Shown here one piece after another: positions 1 to 8,296 of a DNA stretch of 64,000 bases. Where the stretch lies: NCBI GenBank assembly GCA_965208525.1, contig OZ242340.1, forward strand, positions 930,001 to 994,000, given 5' to 3'. A program made the translations under genes and the position numbers. The notes under the pieces are model-generated. The model did not search any database. It saw only the letters and a program-made list of their open reading frames with translations, and was not told the DNA's origin. The stretch is from VXYL01 sp965208525 (GTDB taxonomy: Bacteria > Pseudomonadota > Gammaproteobacteria > Pseudomonadales > Azotimanducaceae). Positions within the stretch are counted from its first letter, which is position 1; each line of letters begins with the position of its first letter.

Positions 1-505
1 GTGAAGATCGATCCCGTCGCCGATGTTGTCGATGCCGAGATTCGTGCAACCGGCGGCATTGGTGCCGGCCATGTCGAATCCGTTGTAGTACTTGCCGTCG
101 TTGGCGAGGTGGCAGAGCGCGTCGATGTGCGAGTGGCCGAAGCCGTGGAACATGATGCGCCAGACGTCTGTAGCCCAGCCGCCCGCCGCTTCCGGCATTG
201 CCTGCATCGAATGCTCGAACGGCGAGGTATTGTCCGCCGCCGCCTCTGTCGAGAGCGGATGCGCCATCGAAATGGACACACCCTCGGTCACCAGCCTTGC
301 CGCCAGCGATGCGTACCGCTGGCGTGATGAGGTTCATGGTGCCGCGCTGGTCGTCCTCGCCCCAGCGACCGTGATTCGACAGTTCCGATGCCCAGATCTG
401 GATCGTCTCGCTGGTGATCGCGCGTTCGCCGGCGTGGGTCGCCGGCACGATTCCGAAGAGCAAACCTGCCGCGGCGACGACGCCTCGTGTCGCTCCCCTC
501 CCCAT
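1..505 (-). pseudogene. Cyclase-family (kynurenine formamidase-like) hydrolase, frameshifted and cut by the window edge
   Basis: Reading leftward from an ATG at 505, the protein starts with a likely signal peptide (about 25 residues, cleaved near THAGE) and continues into WGEDDQRGTMNLITPAVRIA, typical of the start of cyclase-family enzymes. Near 299-305 the frame is lost. The next frame continues the same family (RLVTEGVSISMAHPLSTEA, then HGFGHSHIDALCH, the metal-binding HG..xHxDxxxH motif) to the window edge. Removing one G from the run in the 299-305 area joins the two parts as IAAARLVTEG. This is either a real frameshift or a sequencing error. The family hydrolyses amide or ester bonds using a divalent metal; the substrate is unknown. 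The C-terminus lies outside the window. Confidence 0.7.
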
Positions 506-584
506 GTCCGGGCTCCGAACTAACCAAAGAGAAATCGGATCATAACCGGCTCATGCGCGGTGACGTGGCGGCCGTGCCCGAAGC

Positions 585-1790
585 TCAAGGTCGCGGCAAC
601 TGCTCCGTCAACGCTTCATGCGTGCCGATCACCGAGCGCGGGCCGGCGGGGCCGAGGAACCGATGCACCATCAGCCGCGTGAACTCCGCCTTCTCGCGGT
701 CGTTCAGGTCGTCGTAGCCGTCGCTCCCGGTGAAGGCGCGGTAGTCCTCGCTGGTGTCTGCGTATGGGACGATGTAGGCCGGCGTCATGTCCATCAGGAT
801 CGCAGCCCGGCCCTTCTCGCTCCGGTTGACCCCGGCGCGATGCCACGTGCGGGTGTCGAACAGGATCATGCTGCCGGCGGGTGCTTCGATGATGTCCGCA
901 TCCGGGCCGTTGTACGGCAAGCCGTTCGCCGCCCGATAGTCGGGCCGATAGGCATCCTTGGCGAGCCCCCAATCTTCTGGCGGGCCATGGTCGAGCGCAT
1001 GAGAGCCGAGCTTGAACGCCGTCGCGCCGTGGAACTTGGTGAACTCCGACACGCAGACGATGCGCTGCACGCCCATGACCGTCTGCCCGCTTGGCGTCGG
1101 CACCTTGCCGTGGGCGTTGATGCCCCAGTGGTAGGGGTAGTCGGAGTGCCAGCCCTGCACCGTGCGCTTGCCGTCGTCGGGCGTCAGCACGCCCACCCCC
1201 GGCGAATGCGCCATGCGGATGTCGTCTGTCTGCATGTAGCTGCGCGAAAGCCAGACCGAAATCGGCTCCACCGCCGTCTTCGCGAGCGCACTGCCCTGGC
1301 ACAATTGCCGCCGCTTTCGATCTTGCGAGCGTACCGTGTAGCCATCCGTGCCGGCGATGCGCTGCAAGGCATCCAAGGTGTCGGGCGCAAGCACCGAAAC
1401 GAGAACAACCCACCCGTGCTCGCGGAGGTGATCCAGATACTCCGACGGCAGGCGCTCCGGGCCGTGAATGACCGTGAATGGCCCTCGCACCCCATCTACT
1501 TCAGCGCCAACTCCGCCTGTCGCAAGGCTGCAAGCAGCCGAGGGACCTTCGAGGTCAAGGGCAACCAACGCCACGGCGTGCTGCAAACACGCACCATCAA
1601 GGCACCACATGAGATCGTCGGAAATCTCGTCGGTTAGCGTAAGTCCGCCGTCGCCGTCTGCACCAACAAACCGTCCGTCCGGCGCGACGACCATGCTGTA
1701 GTGAACGTCCGCCCGCGCGAATCGCACGGCCCGCTCGCTGAAGGTGTCCTCGGGCTTCATAGCCGCAATCATATCCCCATACGTGGGCAT
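585..1790 (-). CDS. Phytanoyl-CoA dioxygenase (PhyH) family Fe(II)/2-oxoglutarate oxygenase
   Basis: A 401-residue protein. The C-terminal 290 residues are a PhyH-type oxygenase: the iron ligands are His215 and Asp217 in GWHSDYPYHWG and His317 in TWHRAGVN, followed by a basic residue (Arg327 in RSEKGRAAI) suited to bind 2-oxoglutarate. The first 110 residues (rich in Asp and Gly, VVAPDGRFVGADGDGG) are not part of the usual fold and are not recognised. ATG at 1790 was chosen because the codons upstream of it are AT-rich intergenic sequence; ATG at 1760 is an alternative. The gene is divergent from the AlbA-type gene at 1993 and follows the same direction as the cyclase-family gene. The substrate cannot be predicted. 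Confidence 0.8.
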   Translation of the reverse strand: MPTYGDMIAAMKPEDTFSERAVRFARADVHYSMVVAPDGRFVGADGDGGLTLTDEISDDLMWCLDGACLQHAVALVALDLEGPSAACSLATGGVGAEVDGVRGPFTVIHGPERLPSEYLDHLREHGWVVLVSVLAPDTLDALQRIAGTDGYTVRSQDRKRRQLCQGSALAKTAVEPISVWLSRSYMQTDDIRMAHSPGVGVLTPDDGKRTVQGWHSDYPYHWGINAHGKVPTPSGQTVMGVQRIVCVSEFTKFHGATAFKLGSHALDHGPPEDWGLAKDAYRPDYRAANGLPYNGPDADIIEAPAGSMILFDTRTWHRAGVNRSEKGRAAILMDMTPAYIVPYADTSEDYRAFTGSDGYDDLNDREKAEFTRLMVHRFLGPAGPRSVIGTHEALTEQLPRP

Positions 1791-1840
1791 CTGGACCGGG
1801 CGCCATTGAGCGTCGCAACGTCGATCGGCGCTTGCAATTA

Positions 1841-1931
1841 CGCAATCCACACGCAATGAAACCCACAAATTGTCCACAATGTCTGCATATCCCATTGAAA
1901 GATTGTGGGTTTCCATTACGTCAATACGCGA
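1841..1931. repeat. Left flank direct repeats of the AlbA-type gene
   Basis: This AT-richer stretch carries CGCAATCCACACGCAAT at 1841-1857 and CAATACGCGA at 1922-1931. Close or exact copies stand in the same order on the other side of the gene (3637-3653, 15 of 17 identical; 3662-3671, identical). A further ACGCAAT is present in reverse at 1937-1943. They may be operator sites or boundaries of an inserted segment. Confidence 0.55.
1859..1912. promoter_or_regulatory. Perfect 10-bp inverted repeat, candidate operator
   Basis: AAACCCACAA at 1859-1868 and its exact reverse complement TTGTGGGTTT at 1903-1912 face each other across 34 bp in the divergent gap between the PhyH gene and the AlbA-type regulator gene. 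The position suits a binding site for the regulator encoded next to it. No function has been shown. Confidence 0.4.
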
Positions 1932-1992
1932 GCATAATTGCGTTTTACTCGCAAAACGCCGCCGAAAGCCGTCAAAACGAGGCCACCGCAAC

Positions 1993-3609
1993 ATGCCCGT
2001 GTCACCAACAGACCTCGAACAATGGCTGGCTAAGCCGGAAGGCGAACAGCTCGAGTTCAAGGAGGCCCGGTCCCAATTCAGCTCCGACATCTTGACCCGG
2101 TATTGCGTGGCAATTGCGAACGCTGGCGGCGGGAGGATGATCCTTGGCGTGAACGACCGTCGTGAGGTCGTCGGCAGCGCTGCATTTGCCAATCTCAATC
2201 GCCTGAGACAGGACCAAAGCAATCGCCTGCACCTGAACGTCGAGGCGGATGAGGTCCTTCACGCCAATGGTCGGGTGGTCGTCGTCACAGTGCCGTCGCG
2301 GCCGCTGGGTTTACCCATCCAGTATCAGGGCGCGTACTGGATGCGCAGAGGCGATGAGCTCGTCGCCATGCCGGCGGAAGTGCTGCGAGGTATTTTTGCC
2401 GAGGGACAGCCCGACTACTCCGCAGAGACGTGCCCAGGCACATCGGTTGAGGATCTGAGCGGCGATGCAGTCGAGGTGTTCCGCACCATGTGGCGGCAGA
2501 CGAGCGGAAACGACGCTCTGACGAACACGCCCGTTCGCCAGCTCCTGTCCGACGCGGAGTTGATCGACGATCGGGGAGGCGTCACCTATGCGGCACTGAT
2601 TCTGCTGGGCGAACCACGTGCCGTTGCTCGTCACATGGCGCAAGCGGAGACCATTTTCGAGTACCGCTCGCAAGCCGCCACGACGCCGTACGAACAGCGT
2701 CTCGAGTTCAAGAAGGGGTTCTTGCTGTACTTCGACGAGCTGTGGGACACCATCAACCTACGAAACCCAATACACCAGTTCACGGAGGGACTGCTTCGGG
2801 TGGAAGTCCCTGGCATCAACGAGACGGTGGCACGGGAGGCAATCCTCAACGCCATCGCCCACCGCGACTACCGTCTTGGCGGCTCCGTTTTCATCCGTCA
2901 GTTCCCAAGGCGCTTGGAGATCACGAGCCCAGGCGGTCTCCCTCCCGGCGTGACGGTCGATAACCTGCTGTGGCGGCAAATGCCGCGGAATCGTCGACTC
3001 GCGGAGGCGTTTGCCAAATGCGGTTTGGTGGAGCGTGCGGGCCAGGGCGCGAATCGGATGTTTGAACGATGCATCGCCGAGGGGAAGGCGCTGCCAGACT
3101 TCACAGACTGTGACGACTATCAGGTCAGCGTAAAGCTCGATGGCGAGGTTCGAGACGAGAACTTCCTCCGGTTTCTTGAAGCCGCGACGGCGGAAACCAC
3201 ATCCTCCTTCACCACCGAGCATTTTCTGCTACTCGATCTCGTGCATCGAGAGCAGGCCATACCCGACCAACTCAAGCCGTCGCTGCGTCCATTGATCGAC
3301 GCCGGCGTGGTGGAGTCGGTGGGCCGGGGGCGTGGCACGCGGTATCTTCTTTCGCGGCGGTACTACCGCTTTGCCGGCAAGCCGGGCGCATACACCCAAC
3401 GGCGGGGTCTTGATCGGCACGCGAGTCAGGCACTGTTGCTCTCGCACATCGAAGCTGCGGGGCAACGGGGCTGCCCAATGGCTGAATTGCAGGAGGTGCT
3501 GCCGGGCCTGTCTAGAAATCAGATTCGAGTGCTGCTGCGTGCCTTGCGTGATCAAGACAAGGTTCAGGTCAAAGGCCGCACCCGTTCAGCAAGGTGGGTT
3601 GCTGTCTAG
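1993..3609 (+). CDS. AlbA_2/Schlafen-type ATP-binding transcriptional regulator (RecG-like N-terminal family)
   Basis: A 538-residue protein. Residues about 15-130 match the AlbA_2 (Schlafen-AAA_4-like) domain (EGEQLEFKEA, then CVAIANAGGGRMILGVND). The middle part carries a HATPase_c_4-type nucleotide-binding segment with VAREAILNAIAHRDY, ITSPGGLPPGVT and GQGANRMFE. The C-terminus looks like winged-helix DNA-binding sequence. ATG at 1993 gives the canonical start; the in-frame sequence upstream of it is the AT-rich gap. Proteins of this build are usually putative transcriptional regulators, and some occur in defence loci. The gene stands alone between AT-richer flanks with shared direct repeats, suggesting acquisition or autoregulation. 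The target is unknown. Confidence 0.8.
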   Translation: MPVSPTDLEQWLAKPEGEQLEFKEARSQFSSDILTRYCVAIANAGGGRMILGVNDRREVVGSAAFANLNRLRQDQSNRLHLNVEADEVLHANGRVVVVTVPSRPLGLPIQYQGAYWMRRGDELVAMPAEVLRGIFAEGQPDYSAETCPGTSVEDLSGDAVEVFRTMWRQTSGNDALTNTPVRQLLSDAELIDDRGGVTYAALILLGEPRAVARHMAQAETIFEYRSQAATTPYEQRLEFKKGFLLYFDELWDTINLRNPIHQFTEGLLRVEVPGINETVAREAILNAIAHRDYRLGGSVFIRQFPRRLEITSPGGLPPGVTVDNLLWRQMPRNRRLAEAFAKCGLVERAGQGANRMFERCIAEGKALPDFTDCDDYQVSVKLDGEVRDENFLRFLEAATAETTSSFTTEHFLLLDLVHREQAIPDQLKPSLRPLIDAGVVESVGRGRGTRYLLSRRYYRFAGKPGAYTQRRGLDRHASQALLLSHIEAAGQRGCPMAELQEVLPGLSRNQIRVLLRALRDQDKVQVKGRTRSARWVAV

Positions 3610-3636
3610 TGACAACAGCCACAGCGCCGCCTAATG

Positions 3637-3671
3637 CGCAATCGAAACGCAATTTTTCGCACAATACGCGA
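3637..3671. repeat. Right flank direct repeats of the AlbA-type gene
   Basis: CGCAATCGAAACGCAAT at 3637-3653 and CAATACGCGA at 3662-3671 repeat, in the same order, the motifs found upstream of the gene at 1841-1857 and 1922-1931. The surrounding sequence to about 3740 is clearly more AT-rich than the rest of the window. Confidence 0.55.
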
Positions 3672-3755
3672 AATACAACGCGCAACTGGTGGAAATTACT
3701 AATCAAATGATGCCTAGTAGAGCGCTCGCCAATTGCGCCTTAAGCCTAAATTGAC

Positions 3756-4526
3756 TCAATCCGCACCGCCCGCATCCGGCGATGTCGATGGCCAGACGCC
3801 AACGCCAGGCAGCTTGATCGCAGGTGGCCAGAAGCGGACGCCGGCCACCAAGCTCCCCATGTTCACCTCCACCCCTTCGCGGGGAGAGGCGAGCAGGCCC
3901 AGCGCGCCAAAGAAGGAAACCTGCAGGCCGCCACCCGGCGAACGTGCCGCCATCGCGCCGTTCGGCAGGAAGTCCTTGCCGATCGCAGTTGGGGGTAAAT
4001 CCAGGCCCAGAGCAGGCACTTGCCGGCCCACGTGCGCGGTGAAGGTGTTGCTGTTGGGGCCGGGCCAGGTGCGGTACTCGTTCGCATAGGGATAGCTCGC
4101 CACGGCCGCCTCCACGGCGTCAATGATTGCGTCCACGCCTTCCCCGCGAAGGTCCACCAGCAACTGCGGCGGGTTGGAGAACCACTGTGCGTCCGGATTG
4201 TCGCGGCCGCTCGCGAGCGCCGGAATGCCGCGCCTGAGACGCCAGCCGATCACCTCGTGGCGGCGGTAATGGTCGTCACCCTGGCGTTTGGTGGCGATCC
4301 AAGTGTGCACGGCAACGCCGCCACGAGTGCCCCAGGTACGTGCCGCGAAGACTTGCACCACCGCATCCGGATGTGCCTGCGGCGCGGGGGAAAGACCGGT
4401 GGGAGCGTGGCTGGCTTCGCGCCAGTGCGGATGGCCCAAGTAGGCGCGATGGGCCAGGCCAAGGACGGCCGGCAGCACGAACAGGGCCAATATCGAACCT
4501 GTAATCCACACGAGGGATTTCTTCAA
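3756..4526 (-). CDS. DUF3750 family protein
   Basis: A 256-residue protein with an N-terminal hydrophobic segment (residues about 5-25, LVWITGSILALFVLPAVLG), so probably anchored in or exported across the inner membrane. The body carries the marks of DUF3750: VVQVFAARTWGTRGGVAVHTWIA, a stretch around EVIGWRLRRG, YPYANEYRTWPGPNSNTF, and LPPTAIGKDF. The start is a TTG at 4526, 21 bp after the acs stop, so it is probably cotranscribed with acs. The family has no established function; the conserved WPGPNSNTF segment suggests an enzyme, but that is inference. Confidence 0.8.
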   Translation of the reverse strand: MKKSLVWITGSILALFVLPAVLGLAHRAYLGHPHWREASHAPTGLSPAPQAHPDAVVQVFAARTWGTRGGVAVHTWIATKRQGDDHYRRHEVIGWRLRRGIPALASGRDNPDAQWFSNPPQLLVDLRGEGVDAIIDAVEAAVASYPYANEYRTWPGPNSNTFTAHVGRQVPALGLDLPPTAIGKDFLPNGAMAARSPGGGLQVSFFGALGLLASPREGVEVNMGSLVAGVRFWPPAIKLPGVGVWPSTSPDAGGAD

Positions 4527-4547
4527 CGAGTTGCCCGGCTGGGCACC

Positions 4548-6491
4548 CTATGCGGGCTCGCCGCCGCGATTCGCAACCAAGTCGTCCACCACCGCTGGGT
4601 CCGCCAGCGTCGTGGTGTCTCCCAAGTCTTCCACGTCGCCGGCGGCGATCTTGCGCAGGATGCGGCGCATGATCTTGCCGGAGCGGGTCTTTGGCAGGCC
4701 AGGGGCCCACTGGATTGCGTCCGGCCTTGCGATGGGGCCGATCTCGCTGCGCACGAGGCGGACTAGTTCATCCTTCAACGCGTCCATGTCCTGGTTGATG
4801 CCGGCCATCGGCGTGACGAAGGCATAGATGCCCTCGCCCTTGATGTCGTGCGGGAAGCCCACCACGGCGGCTTCGGCCACCGCCTCGTGCAGCACCAGCG
4901 CGCTTTCCACCTCCGCCGTGCCCATGCGGTGGCCGGAGACATTGATCACGTCGTCCACCCGGCCGGTGATCCAATAGTAGCCATCGGCGTCGCGCCGGGC
5001 GCCATCGCCCGTGAAGTAGAAGCCGGGATAGGCCGCGTAGTAGGTGTCGATGACGCGCTGGTGGTCGCCATAGACGGTGCGAATCTGGCCGGGCCAGGCG
5101 GAGGTGATGACGAGGTTGCCGGTCGCCTCGGTCTCGTCGATGAGCTTGCCGTCGGCGTCCATCAAGGCTGGCTGCACGCCGAAGAACGGGCGGGTGGCGG
5201 AGCCTGGCTTGAGGGCGGTCGCGCCGGGCAGGGGTGTGATCATGATGCCGCCGGTTTCCGTCTGCCACCAGGTGTCGACGATGGGGCAGCGCCGCTCGCC
5301 GACGACGCCGTGGTACCACTCCCACGCCTCGGGGTTGATGGGTTCGCCGACCGTGCCGAGCAAGGCAAGGCTTTGCCGAGAAGTCGCCGCGACGAACTCA
5401 TCCCCTTGGCTCATGAGCTGGCGAATCGCGGTGGGGGCCGTGTAGAAGATATTGACCTGGTGCTTGTCCACCACCTGCCAGCAGCGGGATGCGTCCGGCC
5501 AGTTCGGCACGCCCTCGAACATGAGCGTGGTGGCGCCGTTCGCGAGCGGGCCATAGACGATGTAGGAATGTCCGGTCACCCAGCCGACGTCAGCGGTACA
5601 CCAATAGATGTCGCCCTCGTGGTAGTCGAAGACGTAGCGGTGGGTCATCGCGGCGTGAAGGAGGTAGCCGCCGGTGCTGTGCTGCACGCCCTTGGGCTTG
5701 CCGGTGGAACCGGAGGTGTAGAGGATGAAAAGGGGATCTTCCGAATCCATCACTGCCGGCTCGAACTCGGCCGGCTGTGCGCCGACGAAATCGTGGTACC
5801 AAACGTCGCGGCTCTCGTTCCACGTCACCGGGTTGCCGGTGCGCCGCACCGTGAGCACCGTGTGGACGTTCGGGCACTCCGCCAGCGCCGCCTCCGCATT
5901 CTCCTTGAGCGGCACCGGGCGACCGCCGCGCATGCCCTCGTCCGCGGTGATCAGCACGCGGCAATCGGAGTCGAGGATGCGGTCCTTGAGGGAGTTCGGC
6001 GAGAAGCCGCCGAACACCACCGAATGGATCGCGCCGATCCGGGCACAGGCCAGCATCGCGTAGGCGGCCTCCGGGATCATCGGCAGATAGATGCACACCC
6101 GGTCGCCCTTGGCGACGCCCCGGGCGGTCAACGCGTGGCTGAGACGACAAACCTCGTCATGCAGCTCTTGGTAGGTGATGGTCTTGTCGTCGTTCGGATC
6201 GTCGCCTTCCCAGATGATCGCAATCTGCGAGGCTCGCGCCGGCAGATGCCGGTCGATGCAGTTGTAGCTGGCGTTTAGCGTTGCACCCCGAAACCACTCG
6301 ACCCGCCCCGCTGGTAGGTCGCTCCAAGAAACTTCCGACCACTCGGAATGCCAGTCGATGAACTCGCGCGCACGCGCAGCCCAGAAGCCATCCGGGTCTG
6401 TCACGGACTCCTGATACATCGATCGATAGCGAGCGTCGTCAATGTGCGCATCGCGCGCGAACTCGGGTGGGACGGGATAGCTGCCGGCCAT
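4548..6491 (-). CDS. acs: Acetyl-CoA synthetase (AMP-forming acetate--CoA ligase)
   Basis: Activates acetate to acetyl-AMP and then acetyl-CoA in the cytoplasm. At 647 residues it has the family's usual length. Visible motifs are the N-terminal ACS domain, the P-loop-like YTSGSTGKPKGVQHS, the adenylate-binding DTWWQTETGG, the hinge region YFTGDGARRD and ITGRVDDVINVSGHR, and the catalytic Lys near residue 606 in KTRSGKIMRR, which is the usual acetylation target of the family. It starts at ATG 6491 and is followed 21 bp later by the DUF3750 gene. Identity is secure. Confidence 0.97.
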   Translation of the reverse strand: MAGSYPVPPEFARDAHIDDARYRSMYQESVTDPDGFWAARAREFIDWHSEWSEVSWSDLPAGRVEWFRGATLNASYNCIDRHLPARASQIAIIWEGDDPNDDKTITYQELHDEVCRLSHALTARGVAKGDRVCIYLPMIPEAAYAMLACARIGAIHSVVFGGFSPNSLKDRILDSDCRVLITADEGMRGGRPVPLKENAEAALAECPNVHTVLTVRRTGNPVTWNESRDVWYHDFVGAQPAEFEPAVMDSEDPLFILYTSGSTGKPKGVQHSTGGYLLHAAMTHRYVFDYHEGDIYWCTADVGWVTGHSYIVYGPLANGATTLMFEGVPNWPDASRCWQVVDKHQVNIFYTAPTAIRQLMSQGDEFVAATSRQSLALLGTVGEPINPEAWEWYHGVVGERRCPIVDTWWQTETGGIMITPLPGATALKPGSATRPFFGVQPALMDADGKLIDETEATGNLVITSAWPGQIRTVYGDHQRVIDTYYAAYPGFYFTGDGARRDADGYYWITGRVDDVINVSGHRMGTAEVESALVLHEAVAEAAVVGFPHDIKGEGIYAFVTPMAGINQDMDALKDELVRLVRSEIGPIARPDAIQWAPGLPKTRSGKIMRRILRKIAAGDVEDLGDTTTLADPAVVDDLVANRGGEPA

Positions 6492-6753
6492 GTCGAGCCT
6501 TCATGCCAAGAAAACCGCGGGGAGCTTAACCCAGTCGATTGAGTCCCACGAAGCGACTCACCCAAAGCGGGGCCAAGTCAGGACAAACACCTCCTTGCGC
6601 GTCGTCCCTGGCTAGGAGGCTGCCGTAGGAGGGCGGCGGCTCCTAGCCGGAGGTGAGCACAAGCGAACGCGTAGGTCGGCAGTTGCAAAGCAACTGCCGA
6701 CGCGGTCGTAGAGGGCGCTAGCCTCCTCCGCGCCGTTGGTACGGCGCACGCTA
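6492..6753. other. Intergenic region between pgi and acs
   Basis: These 262 bp carry no convincing gene. They hold a perfect 12-bp hairpin (6675-6701) and further GC-rich palindromic sequence (gaggctgccgtaggagggcgg and CGCCGTTGGTACGGCG-like arms). No poly-T terminator was seen. Confidence 0.6.
6675..6701. repeat. Family B palindromic repeat (diverged copy)
   Basis: GTCGGCAGTTGC, a 3-nt AAA loop and GCAACTGCCGAC form a perfect 12-bp stem. The CAACTGCCGACGCG part and the following GTAGAGGGCGC match the intergenic family B element (45311-45351 is the cleanest copy). Confidence 0.65.
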
Positions 6754-8292
6754 CTAATACAAGCGTCGGCCTCGGATGGCGTCTAGCAGCGCTGCGGTCG
6801 TGGGGTCGGTCTCCGGCCGCTCGACACCCGTAGCCAAGGTCTGTCTGACGGGCGCTGCCAGCCGCTTGCCGAGTTCAACTCCCCATTGGTCGAAGGAGTT
6901 GACTTGCAGCAGCCGGCCGGCACAGAAGACCTTGTGTTCATAGAGCGCGAGCAGAGCGCCGAGGGCGTGGGGCGTTAGCTCGTCGAGCAGGATGGTGGTG
7001 GTCGGGCGGTTGCCCGGCGTGCGGCGGTGCGGGTCTTCGGCGTTGTCACCGCGTTCGAGCGCCTCGCCTTGGGCCAGGCAGTGCGCGAGCAGACGCTCGT
7101 GCTGCTCCGCGTGGCGGTGGGCCGGGTTCACGACCGCAACGAGATCGGCACTCACCGTGCGCGTACCCTGATGGAGCAGTTGATGGAAAGCGTGCTGGCC
7201 GTTCGTCTCCTCGCCCCCCCAAACCACGGGCGCGGTGTGAACGGCGCTGGCCTCGCCATCGGTGCGCACGGACTTGCCGTTGCTTTCCATCTCCAATTGC
7301 TGAACGTAGTCGGGCAGTCGGCGCAGGCGCCCGTCGTAGGCGAGCACGGCATGGCTCGATGCGCCACGGAAGCTCGCGTTCAGGAGGCCCGCCAAGGCAA
7401 GCAGCATGGGCGCATTGCGTGTTGCGGGCGCGCTGCGGAAATGGCGGTCCATTCGCTGTGCGCCGCCAAGAAAGTCGACAAAGCCCTGGCGGCCGATTCG
7501 CACCGCCACCGGCAAACCGACGGCGGACCAGACCGAAAAGCGGCCACCCACCCAATCCCACATGGGAAAGCAGGCATCCGGGGCGATGCCGAACTCGCGC
7601 GCCGCCTCGACATTCGCGGTTATGGCGGCGAAATGACCCCCTAACGCCGTTGGCCGCAAGGTGCGTTCGAGGAACCAACTACGCGCCGACACTGCATTGG
7701 CAAGGGTCTCCTCGGTGCCGAAACTCTTGGAGACCACGGCGAAGAACGTCGTTTCGGGATCGAGTTCGGCGAGGGCCGTCGCGATGGCGTGGCCGTCGAC
7801 GTTGGCGAGGAAGCGGACGTCCGGCGGTCGCCGCCCCGGCGGGCTCGCTAGCGCCTCGCAGACGAGGTGGGGGCCAAGATGCGAGCCACCGATGCCGATG
7901 TGCACCAAGGTGCGAATGGGCCTGCCGGTGTAGCCGACGCGCTCGCCAAGCCGCAGTGCTTCGGCAAAATCGAGCATCCGGCGCTGCTCGCGCTCTATCG
8001 CGTCCCGAACGGCGAGCGGTCGCTCGCTGCTCGGCGCTCGGAGGGCCGTATGCAGGGCCGGGCGGCGCTCGGTGTTGTTGATGGGGTCGCCGCGAAACTG
8101 CGCCTCCACCGCTTCCGGCAGGGCGCTCTCGGCAGCGAGATCGGTCATCGCGGCCAGCATCTGCGCATCGATGCCCTGGCGGGAGAACTCCGCGAGTACT
8201 GGTCCCACACGCACCGCAAGGGGTGGGCGAGGCGCGCCCCGGCCGCCAGTGCCGCGCTCCGCGAGCTTGGCGAGGCGCCGCCACGATCGCAT
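6754..8292 (-). CDS. pgi: Glucose-6-phosphate isomerase
   Basis: Interconverts glucose-6-phosphate and fructose-6-phosphate in glycolysis and gluconeogenesis. Sugar-isomerase (SIS) motifs are visible: HIGIGGSHLGP, VVSKSFGTEETLANA, WDWVGGRFSVWSAVG, the substrate loop ESNGKSV, the catalytic HAFHQLLHQGT, and SFDQWGVELGK at the C-terminus. ATG at 8292 lies 4 bp beyond the panC stop and gives 512 residues, rather shorter than the usual 545-550; a TTG at 8322 would add ten residues and overlap panC. It is the last gene of the long leftward block. Confidence 0.95.
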   Translation of the reverse strand: MRSWRRLAKLAERGTGGRGAPRPPLAVRVGPVLAEFSRQGIDAQMLAAMTDLAAESALPEAVEAQFRGDPINNTERRPALHTALRAPSSERPLAVRDAIEREQRRMLDFAEALRLGERVGYTGRPIRTLVHIGIGGSHLGPHLVCEALASPPGRRPPDVRFLANVDGHAIATALAELDPETTFFAVVSKSFGTEETLANAVSARSWFLERTLRPTALGGHFAAITANVEAAREFGIAPDACFPMWDWVGGRFSVWSAVGLPVAVRIGRQGFVDFLGGAQRMDRHFRSAPATRNAPMLLALAGLLNASFRGASSHAVLAYDGRLRRLPDYVQQLEMESNGKSVRTDGEASAVHTAPVVWGGEETNGQHAFHQLLHQGTRTVSADLVAVVNPAHRHAEQHERLLAHCLAQGEALERGDNAEDPHRRTPGNRPTTTILLDELTPHALGALLALYEHKVFCAGRLLQVNSFDQWGVELGKRLAAPVRQTLATGVERPETDPTTAALLDAIRGRRLY

Positions 8293-8296
8293 TTGC

